From Rudanella sp031411995 (GTDB taxonomy: Bacteria > Bacteroidota > Bacteroidia > Cytophagales > Spirosomataceae): a stretch of 64,000 nt of DNA. This document shows positions 49,054-57,069 of this stretch, in pieces. The position numbers and the translations under genes were made by a program. Numbering within the stretch: position 1 is the first letter of the stretch; every line of letters begins with the position of its first letter. The stretch covers positions 1 to 64,000 of the forward strand of contig JANOCD010000021.1 in the NCBI GenBank assembly GCA_031411995.1. Reading direction: 5' to 3'. Below the pieces are notes generated by a model. It saw nothing but the letters and a program-made list of their open reading frames with translations, was not told the origin of the DNA and ran no database searches.

Positions 49054-51750
49054 ATGTTCACTTCCTCTACCCGGCTAATGTTGCTTTGGGCTTATGCCGT
49101 TATGATCTGTCTGCCTATGCTGGTAAGTGCTCAGACAGAACTACAAAAAGCTTCGGACTACTGCTCCGTAACCTACCTCAATGGCTGCACCGGCAATAAC
49201 GGCCTGTCGTCAGTACAGATTAACGACGTGGCTATGAGCCAGAATTCGGGCTGTTCGGTAAGCGGTTACGGGCAGTTTACAACTACCTCAGCCAGACTGA
49301 CCCCCGGCCAAACGAACACCTTCGCCATCACCCTCCTTGACCCAACCCGCCCCCACGGCATCACCATCTGGGCTGACCTGAACCGCAACTACAGCATTGA
49401 CCTCGGCGAAGACCTGTATCTGAGCAATGGCCCTCTCACCGGTCCCATTTCAGGAACGTTTACCATTCCTTCCGGAACAGCGAGTGGCCCGTTACGAATG
49501 CGGGTGTTATCGGCCTATAACACGATGCCGTTTTGGCCCTGTAGCACAAACAACGGTTCGCCCATTATCTATGAAGCTGGCGAAACCGAAGATTATACGG
49601 TTTATGTGCAGGGGCCAATAACCGGCCTGACCACAACCAACATCACCGGCAATTATGCCCAGTTTAACTGGAACAGTCTCGGGCCGGGGGTTAACTATGA
49701 TGTGCAATGGCGGCAACAGGGTACGGCCACATGGAGCACAGGCGATGCCTTTACTAATACTTTCCAGGCTTATTTAGGGAAACTAAATACGGCCTCCGAA
49801 TGGCAGGTGCGGCAAAAAGGTACGCAGACTTTTTCTGGGCCAGTTAGTTTTACAACGCTCTGTACACCACCTTTTTATACATCCGCAACTCCATATCGAG
49901 CCGTAGCCAACTTGTACTGGGAGTCTTCATACGGCCCCACCTTCACCATTCACTGGCGGGCGGCAGGCAATACCGACTGGACAACCGTCTATCCCAGTAC
50001 AAGTTTAATAGGCAATCAATATTCGCTGACGGGACTTACAGCCAACACTGCCTACGAATGGCAGATGCAAACCCACTGTTCGGCTTCCGTTAGTTCGACG
50101 TTTACGGCCGTTAAGTCCTTTACGACACTTTCCTGCCAGGCTCCTGCTAATCCCAGCGTTAATAACTTACTCTCCAACGTGGCCTATCTGGGCTGGTCTG
50201 CCCCTACTGATCCGGGCAGAACTTTCCGCTTACAATATCGCCCTGTTGGAAATCCAGCCTGGCAAACTGTTGAAAGCCTTACAACCACTGGTTACTCCCT
50301 AACGGCTTTGACCCCTAATACGTCGTATGAATGGCAAGTGCAAAGTGTGTGTTCGCCCACCGAGAGTACAAGTTATACGCCCGGACCAGTCTTTACGCCT
50401 GTATGCCCGGTTCCTTACCAACCTTCTGGTAACCCTACGGCCACAGGCGCTTCGATTTCCTGGCAAATAAACCCCGCCGAAACGGTTAATACGTTTACTC
50501 TCCAATATAGGCAGGCAGGAACCGCTGATTGGACTACAGTCAGTAGTCTGACTCCTGCTGCCTATAGTTCGTATCGCTCCTATACGCTCACAGAACTATC
50601 CAGAAACACGGGGTATGAATGGCGGTTGCAAACAAATTGTGCATTCGGAACTCAGTCCGACTATACTCCTATTCTTAGTTTTACAACCGTCTGTTCTCCC
50701 GCTTATGCGGCCTACACAGCCTCCGAATCTTCTACCTCAACCCGATTGATTTGGAGTGTACACACGGATGCCGATACGCGCTTCGAGATTCGCTGGCGGC
50801 CAACCGGCACTCCCGATTGGACTACTATCAGCAACCTGACTATTTCTCAGGGGCAGGGCCGTTATCTGCTTACAGGATTAACCATCAATACTCCCTACGA
50901 ATGGCAAGTCAGAACGATTTGCTCACCTACCGAAAGTTCATCGTTTGCTATTGGTGAACCGTTTACGCCCCGCTGTCCGATTCCATTCATATACAGTTGG
51001 CAAAGCGGTGTTCCCAAAGTTACGTCTGCGACCCTACAGTGGGAGAGAACATTCACTTTAGCCCAATACGAAGTTTATTATCGGCCCATTGGTTCAGCAA
51101 ACTGGGCTATTCTCAGCAACATAAACTCCACCAGTGCGGTATTGACGAATTTGCAGAGCAGCACACCCTATGAGTGGCAGGTCCAAACGCTTTGCGACAA
51201 CGGACTGGGTTCAGGCTTTTCGGAGGTACGCAGTTTTACCACGCTTTCATGCATCATTCCGGCAGGGAGTACGCCCGTAATAGCTTCAGATAACTCAGCT
51301 AATCTGTCCTGGACCTATTACGTGGCCGATGCCGACACGCGCTTTGACATTCGCTGGCGGGCAACCGGCGCACCCGATTGGACAACGATCAGCAATCTGA
51401 CAGCCAGCGACAATGGCCTATTTTCATTAACCGGGCTGACTCCCAACACGGCCTACGAATGGCAGATTCGCGCCCGATGCTCCGCCACGCTGTTAACAGA
51501 TTTTTCAGCCTCCGTCAATTTTCAGACCTTACCACCCTGCAATGGTGTGGTATACACGCTCAGGCACGGCAGTTGGCTCGAGCCTTCGACATGGTCGTGC
51601 AATCGAATACCCCTGCCTACCGATGTAGTGCAGATTCGGCACAACGTATTTTTTTACATCAATCAGGTAGGCAACGCCCTTCGGGTTCAGTTTGAAGGGG
51701 GCGGGAAGATTTATTATTCCGCAAATAGTCGATTGCGGCTGGGGTTGTGA
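49054..51750 (+). CDS. Secreted GEVED/FN3-repeat surface protein
   Basis: This 898-aa protein has a signal peptide. A GEVED domain (about residues 30-187) follows, with GITIWADLNRNYSIDLGEDL and AGETEDYTVYV. About seven fibronectin type III repeats come next, each ending with a Y/S-EW-Q/R-x-Q/R motif and a conserved Cys (for example TAYEWQMQTHC, TSYEWQVQSVC, TPYEWQVRTIC). The last ~70 residues (GSWLEPSTWSCNRIPLPTD ... LRLGL) form a module also found at the end of the protein at 57070. It is probably an adhesin or matrix protein. No enzyme domain is visible. Confidence 0.85.
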   Translation: MFTSSTRLMLLWAYAVMICLPMLVSAQTELQKASDYCSVTYLNGCTGNNGLSSVQINDVAMSQNSGCSVSGYGQFTTTSARLTPGQTNTFAITLLDPTRPHGITIWADLNRNYSIDLGEDLYLSNGPLTGPISGTFTIPSGTASGPLRMRVLSAYNTMPFWPCSTNNGSPIIYEAGETEDYTVYVQGPITGLTTTNITGNYAQFNWNSLGPGVNYDVQWRQQGTATWSTGDAFTNTFQAYLGKLNTASEWQVRQKGTQTFSGPVSFTTLCTPPFYTSATPYRAVANLYWESSYGPTFTIHWRAAGNTDWTTVYPSTSLIGNQYSLTGLTANTAYEWQMQTHCSASVSSTFTAVKSFTTLSCQAPANPSVNNLLSNVAYLGWSAPTDPGRTFRLQYRPVGNPAWQTVESLTTTGYSLTALTPNTSYEWQVQSVCSPTESTSYTPGPVFTPVCPVPYQPSGNPTATGASISWQINPAETVNTFTLQYRQAGTADWTTVSSLTPAAYSSYRSYTLTELSRNTGYEWRLQTNCAFGTQSDYTPILSFTTVCSPAYAAYTASESSTSTRLIWSVHTDADTRFEIRWRPTGTPDWTTISNLTISQGQGRYLLTGLTINTPYEWQVRTICSPTESSSFAIGEPFTPRCPIPFIYSWQSGVPKVTSATLQWERTFTLAQYEVYYRPIGSANWAILSNINSTSAVLTNLQSSTPYEWQVQTLCDNGLGSGFSEVRSFTTLSCIIPAGSTPVIASDNSANLSWTYYVADADTRFDIRWRATGAPDWTTISNLTASDNGLFSLTGLTPNTAYEWQIRARCSATLLTDFSASVNFQTLPPCNGVVYTLRHGSWLEPSTWSCNRIPLPTDVVQIRHNVFFYINQVGNALRVQFEGGGKIYYSANSRLRLGL

Positions 51751-51768
51751 GCGGTGGGGATTGGTGCA

Positions 51769-53205
51769 TTATGGATCGAACAACACATCCATTGTCAGGC
51801 TGTTTTGCACCAATGCGTTTGCATGCTCGTTTATGGCCACCCCATAAGTTGTAATCATCGTCAGGTAAACAGCTTTTCTGGTGGCGGTTTGTGCCTTGAA
51901 AGTCCCAATTTTGTTTCGGAGTTCGTCGGCGTATTTTTTGTCGATGGTGAACGGATTGATCGAAAATTTCATCTCGCAGAGGTTAATCACATGGTCGCGC
52001 CGGTCGATTACCAGATCGACTTGCGCCCTGGGGCCATCTCCCGCTGCTAGCCACGAGGACGTGGTGGTTTGCACACCGCCGATGCCCAGACCCTGTTTAA
52101 TCTCGGTAAGATGATGCAGGCAGACCATTTCAAAGGCATAACCGCTCCAGGCCCGGTATTGCGGGCTGTCGAGACTGTTGAGCCATGTGTTTTGATCGAG
52201 TGTACCTGTCTTTTTGATAAACGCCTGATAGAAAAGCGAATAGAAATCGATCAACTGATAGAGGCTGTTTTTCTCTTTTTTACCAAAAGCTACATATTTC
52301 CTGATAAAGTTGCATGACTCCAGTTCCTGCAAAAGCACCGTCGTGCTACCTCCGTTGGGCAGTTTGGCGGCTTCAATCAGTTCGTCGCGGGTTAATCCTT
52401 TGGCTTTTTTAGATAGTGCTTCGATAACGGCAACGTGATTTTGCGCCTTTTTGAACAGGGAGGTATAGAGGTTTGTAAACTCCGTTTTGAGAATACCATC
52501 GGGGTCAAAGCAGAGTTTGTCGATAGTTTGGGCCGCACTCAGCCCACGTTCCACAAAATCCAAATAATAGGGAATGCCGCCCAAAACCATGTATAATTGA
52601 ATGATCTGATAGCGGTCGAATGCCACGCCTTTATGCTGGAGAAAAATCTCCGTTTCAGAAAGTGTAAACGGTTCTAACCGAATGCGTTTGGTTACGCGGT
52701 TGTGCAATCCTCCCTTGTTATTGATAAGTTTGTTGATGATCCAAGAAGCCGCCGAACCACACACAATCAGGATAATATCGGTTTGATTGCTGGCCCAACT
52801 GTTCCAGAAATGTTCGAGGGCCGACATGAAGTCAGACTTTAGGGTATCCAACCAGGGCAGCTCGTCCAAAAACACCACCTTTTTGCCCGTTGGCTGCGCT
52901 TCCAGAAAGTCAATCAGTTGCCCAAAAGCATCGAACCAATTATCAACCGGGTTGATTGATTCTTGCTTCGCATTTTGGCGAATCAATGCGGCCTGGAAAT
53001 TGGCAAGCTGTTTTCGGGTCGTGGAGTTGGCCAAGCCGGTGAGCTGAAAAGCAAACTGCCCCTCGAACGCTTGCCGAATCAGGAACGTTTTACCAACCCG
53101 TCGTCGGCCATACACGGCTACAAATTCTGATTTGTCGCTATCATTCAGCGCGTTAAGGAGTTGTAGTTCTTTTTTTCTTCCAATTAGTCGGGCCATTTTC
53201 TGCAT
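51769..53205 (-). CDS. AAA ATPase with DUF234-type nuclease-like C-terminus
   Basis: This 478-aa protein belongs to the archaeal-type ATPase family. The Walker A is YGRRRVGKTFLI and the Walker B is KKVVFLDELPWLD; sensor-like residues lie in IILIVCGSAASWIINKL. A winged-helix region (AKGLTRDELIEAAKLPNGG) follows. The C-terminal domain has AQVDLVIDRRDHVINLCEMKF, with the D ... ExK spacing of PD-(D/E)XK nucleases. These ATPases are common, poorly understood and often patchily distributed. A 15-bp inverted repeat begins at the start codon. ATG codons at 53205 and 53196 are both usable. Confidence 0.85.
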   Translation of the reverse strand: MQKMARLIGRKKELQLLNALNDSDKSEFVAVYGRRRVGKTFLIRQAFEGQFAFQLTGLANSTTRKQLANFQAALIRQNAKQESINPVDNWFDAFGQLIDFLEAQPTGKKVVFLDELPWLDTLKSDFMSALEHFWNSWASNQTDIILIVCGSAASWIINKLINNKGGLHNRVTKRIRLEPFTLSETEIFLQHKGVAFDRYQIIQLYMVLGGIPYYLDFVERGLSAAQTIDKLCFDPDGILKTEFTNLYTSLFKKAQNHVAVIEALSKKAKGLTRDELIEAAKLPNGGSTTVLLQELESCNFIRKYVAFGKKEKNSLYQLIDFYSLFYQAFIKKTGTLDQNTWLNSLDSPQYRAWSGYAFEMVCLHHLTEIKQGLGIGGVQTTTSSWLAAGDGPRAQVDLVIDRRDHVINLCEMKFSINPFTIDKKYADELRNKIGTFKAQTATRKAVYLTMITTYGVAINEHANALVQNSLTMDVLFDP

Positions 53206-53252
53206 ATAATCAGCTATAAGTGGTTAAAATTAGGTAGTTATAGCTGATTATA
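53205..53252. promoter_or_regulatory. 15-bp inverted repeat at the ATPase gene start
   Basis: TATAATCAGCTATAA at 53205-53219 is matched by its exact reverse complement at 53238-53252 with an 18-nt spacer. It lies directly upstream of the leftward ATPase gene and touches its first possible start codon, so it could be an operator or an mRNA hairpin over the translation start. Confidence 0.55.
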
Positions 53253-53259
53253 AAAAGAC

Positions 53260-53300
53260 AACGGGCTATAACTCGGTTTTTAAGCGAGTTATAGCCCGTT
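53260..53300 (-). terminator. Rho-independent terminator of cysE
   Basis: A perfect 16-bp stem (53260-53275 with 53285-53300) and a 9-nt loop are followed, on the minus strand, by a T-rich tract (the complement of TATAAAAAGACA). It lies 17 bp downstream of the cysE stop in the direction of transcription and separates it from the ATPase gene. Confidence 0.8.
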
Positions 53301-53317
53301 ATAAATGCAATCCTATC

Positions 53318-54139
53318 TTACACCTCCTTCGCCTTCACTTCGATCTGGCTCTGGTGATACACCAATGAATACGGCTCCACGCTGTTAGTGAGCCATACGT
53401 TGCCTCCAATTACAGAGTCGTGGCCGACCACCGTTTTGCCGCCCAAAATGGTAGCGTTGGCATAGATCACCACGTTGTCTTCGATGGTGGGGTGGCGTTT
53501 TTTCTGGGCCAGATTTTTGGCAACGTGGGTAGCTCCGAGGGTCACGCCCTGATACAATTTCACATTTTCGCCGATGATCGTTGTTTCACCGATGACAATG
53601 CCCGTACCGTGGTCGATGAAAAATGAGCGGCCAATAACGGCTCCGGGGTGAATGTCGATGCCCGTTTGGCTATGGGCGTACTCGGTGAGCATCCGGGGCA
53701 GCGTTGGCACGTCGAGCAGTAGTAGCGCGTGGGCAAACCGATAGACCGCAATGGCATAGAAACCCGGATAGACCGCTACAACCTCCTCGAAACCATGCGA
53801 AGCCGGATCGTTTTCGGCAATGGCGCGGGCATCGTAGAGTAGATCGTCGTAGATAATGCGGAGTTTATCAAAAAATAAAGGAGCTATTTTTTCGGGTTCC
53901 TGGTGCAGAACTCCACTAAGGGGTTGCAACAAGCAAACCAATTGATCGTTGAGCAATTGGTAAGTACGTCCAACGTCGTGCGTGGCCGACTGGCAATCCT
54001 GCGTAACGGGAAACAGCAACCGCATTAGCTGGTCAATGAACCGACCCGCATCGGGGCGCGAGGGCAACTTATACCGGAATAAATTTCGTTGCTCATGCAG
54101 GTGTTCGAGCAAGCTGATGGTTTGATCGGAGCTTATCAT
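53318..54139 (-). CDS. cysE: Serine O-acetyltransferase (EpsC/CysE type)
   Basis: This 273-aa enzyme makes O-acetylserine from serine and acetyl-CoA, the first step of cysteine synthesis. The N-terminal helical domain precedes a left-handed beta-helix of hexapeptide repeats: TGIDIHPGAVIGRSFFIDHG, TGIVIGETTIIGENVKLYQG, KRHPTIEDNVVIYANATILG and DSVIGGNVWLTNSVEP. FIDHGTG holds the catalytic His and Asp. Length and helical N-terminus fit the EpsC subtype common in Bacteroidetes. I chose the ATG at 54139 rather than the open frame to 54190. Confidence 0.93.
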   Translation of the reverse strand: MISSDQTISLLEHLHEQRNLFRYKLPSRPDAGRFIDQLMRLLFPVTQDCQSATHDVGRTYQLLNDQLVCLLQPLSGVLHQEPEKIAPLFFDKLRIIYDDLLYDARAIAENDPASHGFEEVVAVYPGFYAIAVYRFAHALLLLDVPTLPRMLTEYAHSQTGIDIHPGAVIGRSFFIDHGTGIVIGETTIIGENVKLYQGVTLGATHVAKNLAQKKRHPTIEDNVVIYANATILGGKTVVGHDSVIGGNVWLTNSVEPYSLVYHQSQIEVKAKEV

Positions 54140-54291
54140 TGGTTGCAAATAGGGGATTCGATGCCCCGTAGTGAGGAAGTTTCCCAACACCGGTTGGTGC
54201 CGTAACGCGGTTCAGCGGGCGGCTGTTCCTGATTAGGTTGTCATTTTTACACCCTTAAGCGTTTGTAAACCACTGTCCCATAAACTGGCCC

Positions 54292-54299
54292 TACTTTTG
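54292..54299 (+). promoter_or_regulatory. Predicted -7 box of the sugar dehydrogenase gene
   Basis: TACTTTTG is an exact match to the Bacteroidetes -7 consensus TAnnTTTG, 44 bp before the ATG at 54344. A TTTG occurs upstream at 54262-54265, but the 26-bp spacing is longer than usual, so only the -7 box is supported. Confidence 0.35.
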
Positions 54300-54343
54300 T
54301 CTAGTCAAACATAAGTGAAAGTACGCCTAATTCAAACAGAACC

Positions 54344-55564
54344 ATGCTTTATAAAACAATAACGACCCTATTTCTGTCATTGGCAGCCACAGCCGGGGTT
54401 TCCTCTTTTATTGCTTTTGCCTGCGGATCGGGACCCGGTGCCGATGTCTCAACAGCTACGCCCGGTACGACTGTACCCATTGCCGAAACAATAAAAGCGG
54501 AAAACGCTTTCCCAAAACTTTCTTTTTCGCAACCCGTAGAATTCACCCACGCGGGCGACGGCAGCAACCGCGTATTTGTGGTGGAGCAGGCCGGGGTAAT
54601 CCGGGTGTTCGACAACAACGCCCAAACGGCTTCGGCGGGGACGTATCTGGACATTAAAAAGCAGGTAGCATCGGGTGGCGAAATGGGGCTGCTGGGGTTG
54701 GCATTCCACCCTAAATTTGAGCAGAATGGCTATTTCTTCGTCAACTATACCAAAGACAGTCCCCGCGAAACAGTTATCAGCCGGTTCAAAGCAGCATCAG
54801 CAGGAGCCAATACCATTGACCCAGCTACTGAAACGGTGTTGTTTACATTTCGGCAGCCCTACGCTAACCACAACGGTGGCAAAATTCTGTTTGGACCCGA
54901 TGGGTTTCTGTATATTGCCACAGGGGATGGTGGAAGCGGGGGTGACCCGCAAAACAACGGGCAAAACAACGATTCATACCTTGGCAAGGTGTTGCGCGTG
55001 GATGTGAACGCAACGGATAAAGGCAACTACGGTATTCCAAAAGATAACCCCTTTGTCAACGCAGGAAGCGGCAAACTGCCCGAAGTATTTGCTTATGGCC
55101 TCCGCAACCCATGGCGAATCAGTTTCGATGAGCAGGGACGGCTTTGGGCAGGTGATGTGGGGCAAAATAAAATTGAAGAGGTCGACATCATCCAAAAAGG
55201 CGGTAATTATGGTTGGAGACTTAAAGAAGGCCGCTCCGATTTTAACAGCGATGGCAGCAAACCTGACATGATCGACCCGATCTGGCAATATACCCACGAA
55301 AACGGCGACATTTCCATAACGGGTGGGGCCGTATATCGCGGCCCAGCTAATGCCAGTTTAAAAGGCAAATATATCTATGCCGATTATGCTAGTGGGCGTG
55401 TGTGGGCTTTAACCGCCGACAATACACCCACCGGCGGCAAGGCAACCAATCAGCTCATTATCAGCCGAGCCGGACCCATATCGGCGTTTGGCGAAGATGC
55501 CAAAAACGAACTTTATCTCTGCAACCATACCGAGGGAAAAATTCTCCATTTACGTTCGAACTAA
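54344..55564 (+). CDS. PQQ-dependent sugar dehydrogenase (glucose/sorbosone dehydrogenase family)
   Basis: This 406-aa exported protein has an N-terminal hydrophobic signal (about 1-26, ending FACGSG; the lipobox is not canonical). A six-bladed soluble quinoprotein glucose/sorbosone dehydrogenase propeller follows: DGSNRVFVVEQAGVIRVF, EMGLLGLAFHPKFEQNGYFF, YANHNGGKILFGPDGFLYI, ATGDGGSGGDPQNNGQ and AYGLRNPWRISFDE. RLWAGDVGQNKIEEVDII and GGNYGWRLKEG close the set. The substrate is probably a sugar or polyol, with PQQ as cofactor. No PQQ synthesis genes are in the window. Confidence 0.9.
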   Translation: MLYKTITTLFLSLAATAGVSSFIAFACGSGPGADVSTATPGTTVPIAETIKAENAFPKLSFSQPVEFTHAGDGSNRVFVVEQAGVIRVFDNNAQTASAGTYLDIKKQVASGGEMGLLGLAFHPKFEQNGYFFVNYTKDSPRETVISRFKAASAGANTIDPATETVLFTFRQPYANHNGGKILFGPDGFLYIATGDGGSGGDPQNNGQNNDSYLGKVLRVDVNATDKGNYGIPKDNPFVNAGSGKLPEVFAYGLRNPWRISFDEQGRLWAGDVGQNKIEEVDIIQKGGNYGWRLKEGRSDFNSDGSKPDMIDPIWQYTHENGDISITGGAVYRGPANASLKGKYIYADYASGRVWALTADNTPTGGKATNQLIISRAGPISAFGEDAKNELYLCNHTEGKILHLRSN

Positions 55565-55726
55565 CCAGGAAACGCCAGGAACGAGCAGAACATTGAGGAG
55601 AGCAGGTAAGAGACGATTTTTGATCTTTTATCTGTTTCAACTCTTTTATCTGTGCGCTCGTCTCTTAACTTTGCTTTCCAGACCAATTCGTACCGTAACT
55701 TTTCCAATAAAGTTCACTTACTCGTA

Positions 55727-56140
55727 ATGACCTCTTCTAAAGCTATCCGCTGTATATTACTAGTTGACGATGACCCTGATGATAATTTTCTTCATCGATT
55801 AGTTATCGAAGATTCCGGTTATTGTGACCGTGTTGAAGTAGCCGAAAATGGCCAGCAGGCACTTTCTTATCTAACTACTCAATCAGCCCCCAATTATTGC
55901 CGACCCGAGGTTATTCTTCTGGATATCAATATGCCGGGCATGAATGGGTTCGAGTTTTTGGCTGAATATGAGAAGCTAGACCCATCCTATCAGGCTAAGG
56001 TGGTACTGATGATGTTGACTACTTCGCTAAACCCCGATGATCAACGGCGGGCCAATGGGCACAATGTTGTGATTGGCTACAAAAGTAAACCGCTCACCCG
56101 AAAAATGCTCGATGATATCGTAGCACAGCATTTCTCGTAA
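55727..56140 (+). CDS. Single-domain response regulator
   Basis: This 137-aa receiver domain has no output domain. The acidic pocket is Asp14/Asp15 in LVDDDPDD, the phosphorylation site is Asp66 in LLDINMPGMNGFEF, and the conserved lysine is Lys121 in SKPL. The length and the ILLVDDDPDDNFLH start resemble Rcp1-type regulators that pair with bacteriophytochrome or hybrid kinases. No kinase gene is adjacent. I chose the ATG at 55727; the frame is open upstream to 55652. Confidence 0.92.
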   Translation: MTSSKAIRCILLVDDDPDDNFLHRLVIEDSGYCDRVEVAENGQQALSYLTTQSAPNYCRPEVILLDINMPGMNGFEFLAEYEKLDPSYQAKVVLMMLTTSLNPDDQRRANGHNVVIGYKSKPLTRKMLDDIVAQHFS

Positions 56141-56159
56141 ACAACGATGCTTTCTGTTC

Positions 56160-57065
56160 ATGAAATGCTGGATAACATGCTTTTTTCTGCTCGTATTAGC
56201 GACGGGATGCTTCCGGCGGTTCAGCATGACCGAACGGGAAATCAGGCAGCACTATGCAGGCAAGTCTGTCCGGCCTACCTTTCATACTATTGAAGACGAC
56301 AGCACCAGGCTATTCGTAGCAACCCTCGGTGCTGACACGCTTCCGCCACTCCTGCTGATTCATGGTGCGCCGGGTAACTGGTATGGCTACTTGCGCACAA
56401 TGGATGACACCCTGCTCCAAAAACGATTCCAGATTCTGGTGGTGGAGCGACCGGGCTATGGGAAGTCGCGACAACGACGATCCCCGTTGCGGCTAAAATC
56501 ACGAATGAGCATCGACTTTCAGGCTCGTAGTATTGCTAAAGCCCTGTCGATCAATCATTCAGGCAAACCCGCTATTGTGCTAGGGCGGTCCTATGGAGCA
56601 CCCATCGCTGTGCGACTGACCACACTAACACCCCAAAAAGTGGGGCATCTGTTCCTGATTTCACCCGCCATCGACCCTGATAAAGAGAAATTCTGGTGGT
56701 TTTCAAAGTGGGGCCGAATGCCTTTGATCCAGGTTTTTTTGCCTCGCTCGCTCAATCTTGCTACTTACGAAAAGTATGAACACGCCCGGCAACTTCGGGG
56801 CTTGTTGCCCTATTGGTCGCAACTAAAGCCGCCTGTTACGGTGGTGCAGGGAGCACAGGACTGGCTCATTGATCAGGGGAATCTGGCCTTTGCTAAACGG
56901 ATGCTGTCAAACAAAAGTGCCCAATTTCAACTGCTGCCCGATGCGGGTCATCTGATCACGAACTCGCACGCTCCATTGGTCTGCAGCTTGATTTGTAATG
57001 CGGCTGACAGCCTCTATCAGCGTCGCACGCCCAGCGCAGTGGAGCATATGGGTGGGCGCGAGTAG
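56160..57065 (+). CDS. Alpha/beta hydrolase, putative lipoprotein
   Basis: This 301-aa protein begins with a short signal ending in LATGC (Cys17), a plausible lipobox. It has the oxyanion motif LLIHGAPGNWYGYL, the nucleophile elbow GRSYG (Ser144), an acid in VQGAQDWLID and a histidine in PDAGHLITN, so a full Ser-Asp-His triad is possible. The substrate is unknown. It follows the response regulator by 19 bp on the same strand and converges on the SASA-type esterase gene (4-bp gap). Confidence 0.85.
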   Translation: MKCWITCFFLLVLATGCFRRFSMTEREIRQHYAGKSVRPTFHTIEDDSTRLFVATLGADTLPPLLLIHGAPGNWYGYLRTMDDTLLQKRFQILVVERPGYGKSRQRRSPLRLKSRMSIDFQARSIAKALSINHSGKPAIVLGRSYGAPIAVRLTTLTPQKVGHLFLISPAIDPDKEKFWWFSKWGRMPLIQVFLPRSLNLATYEKYEHARQLRGLLPYWSQLKPPVTVVQGAQDWLIDQGNLAFAKRMLSNKSAQFQLLPDAGHLITNSHAPLVCSLICNAADSLYQRRTPSAVEHMGGRE

Positions 57066-57069
57066 GTTA

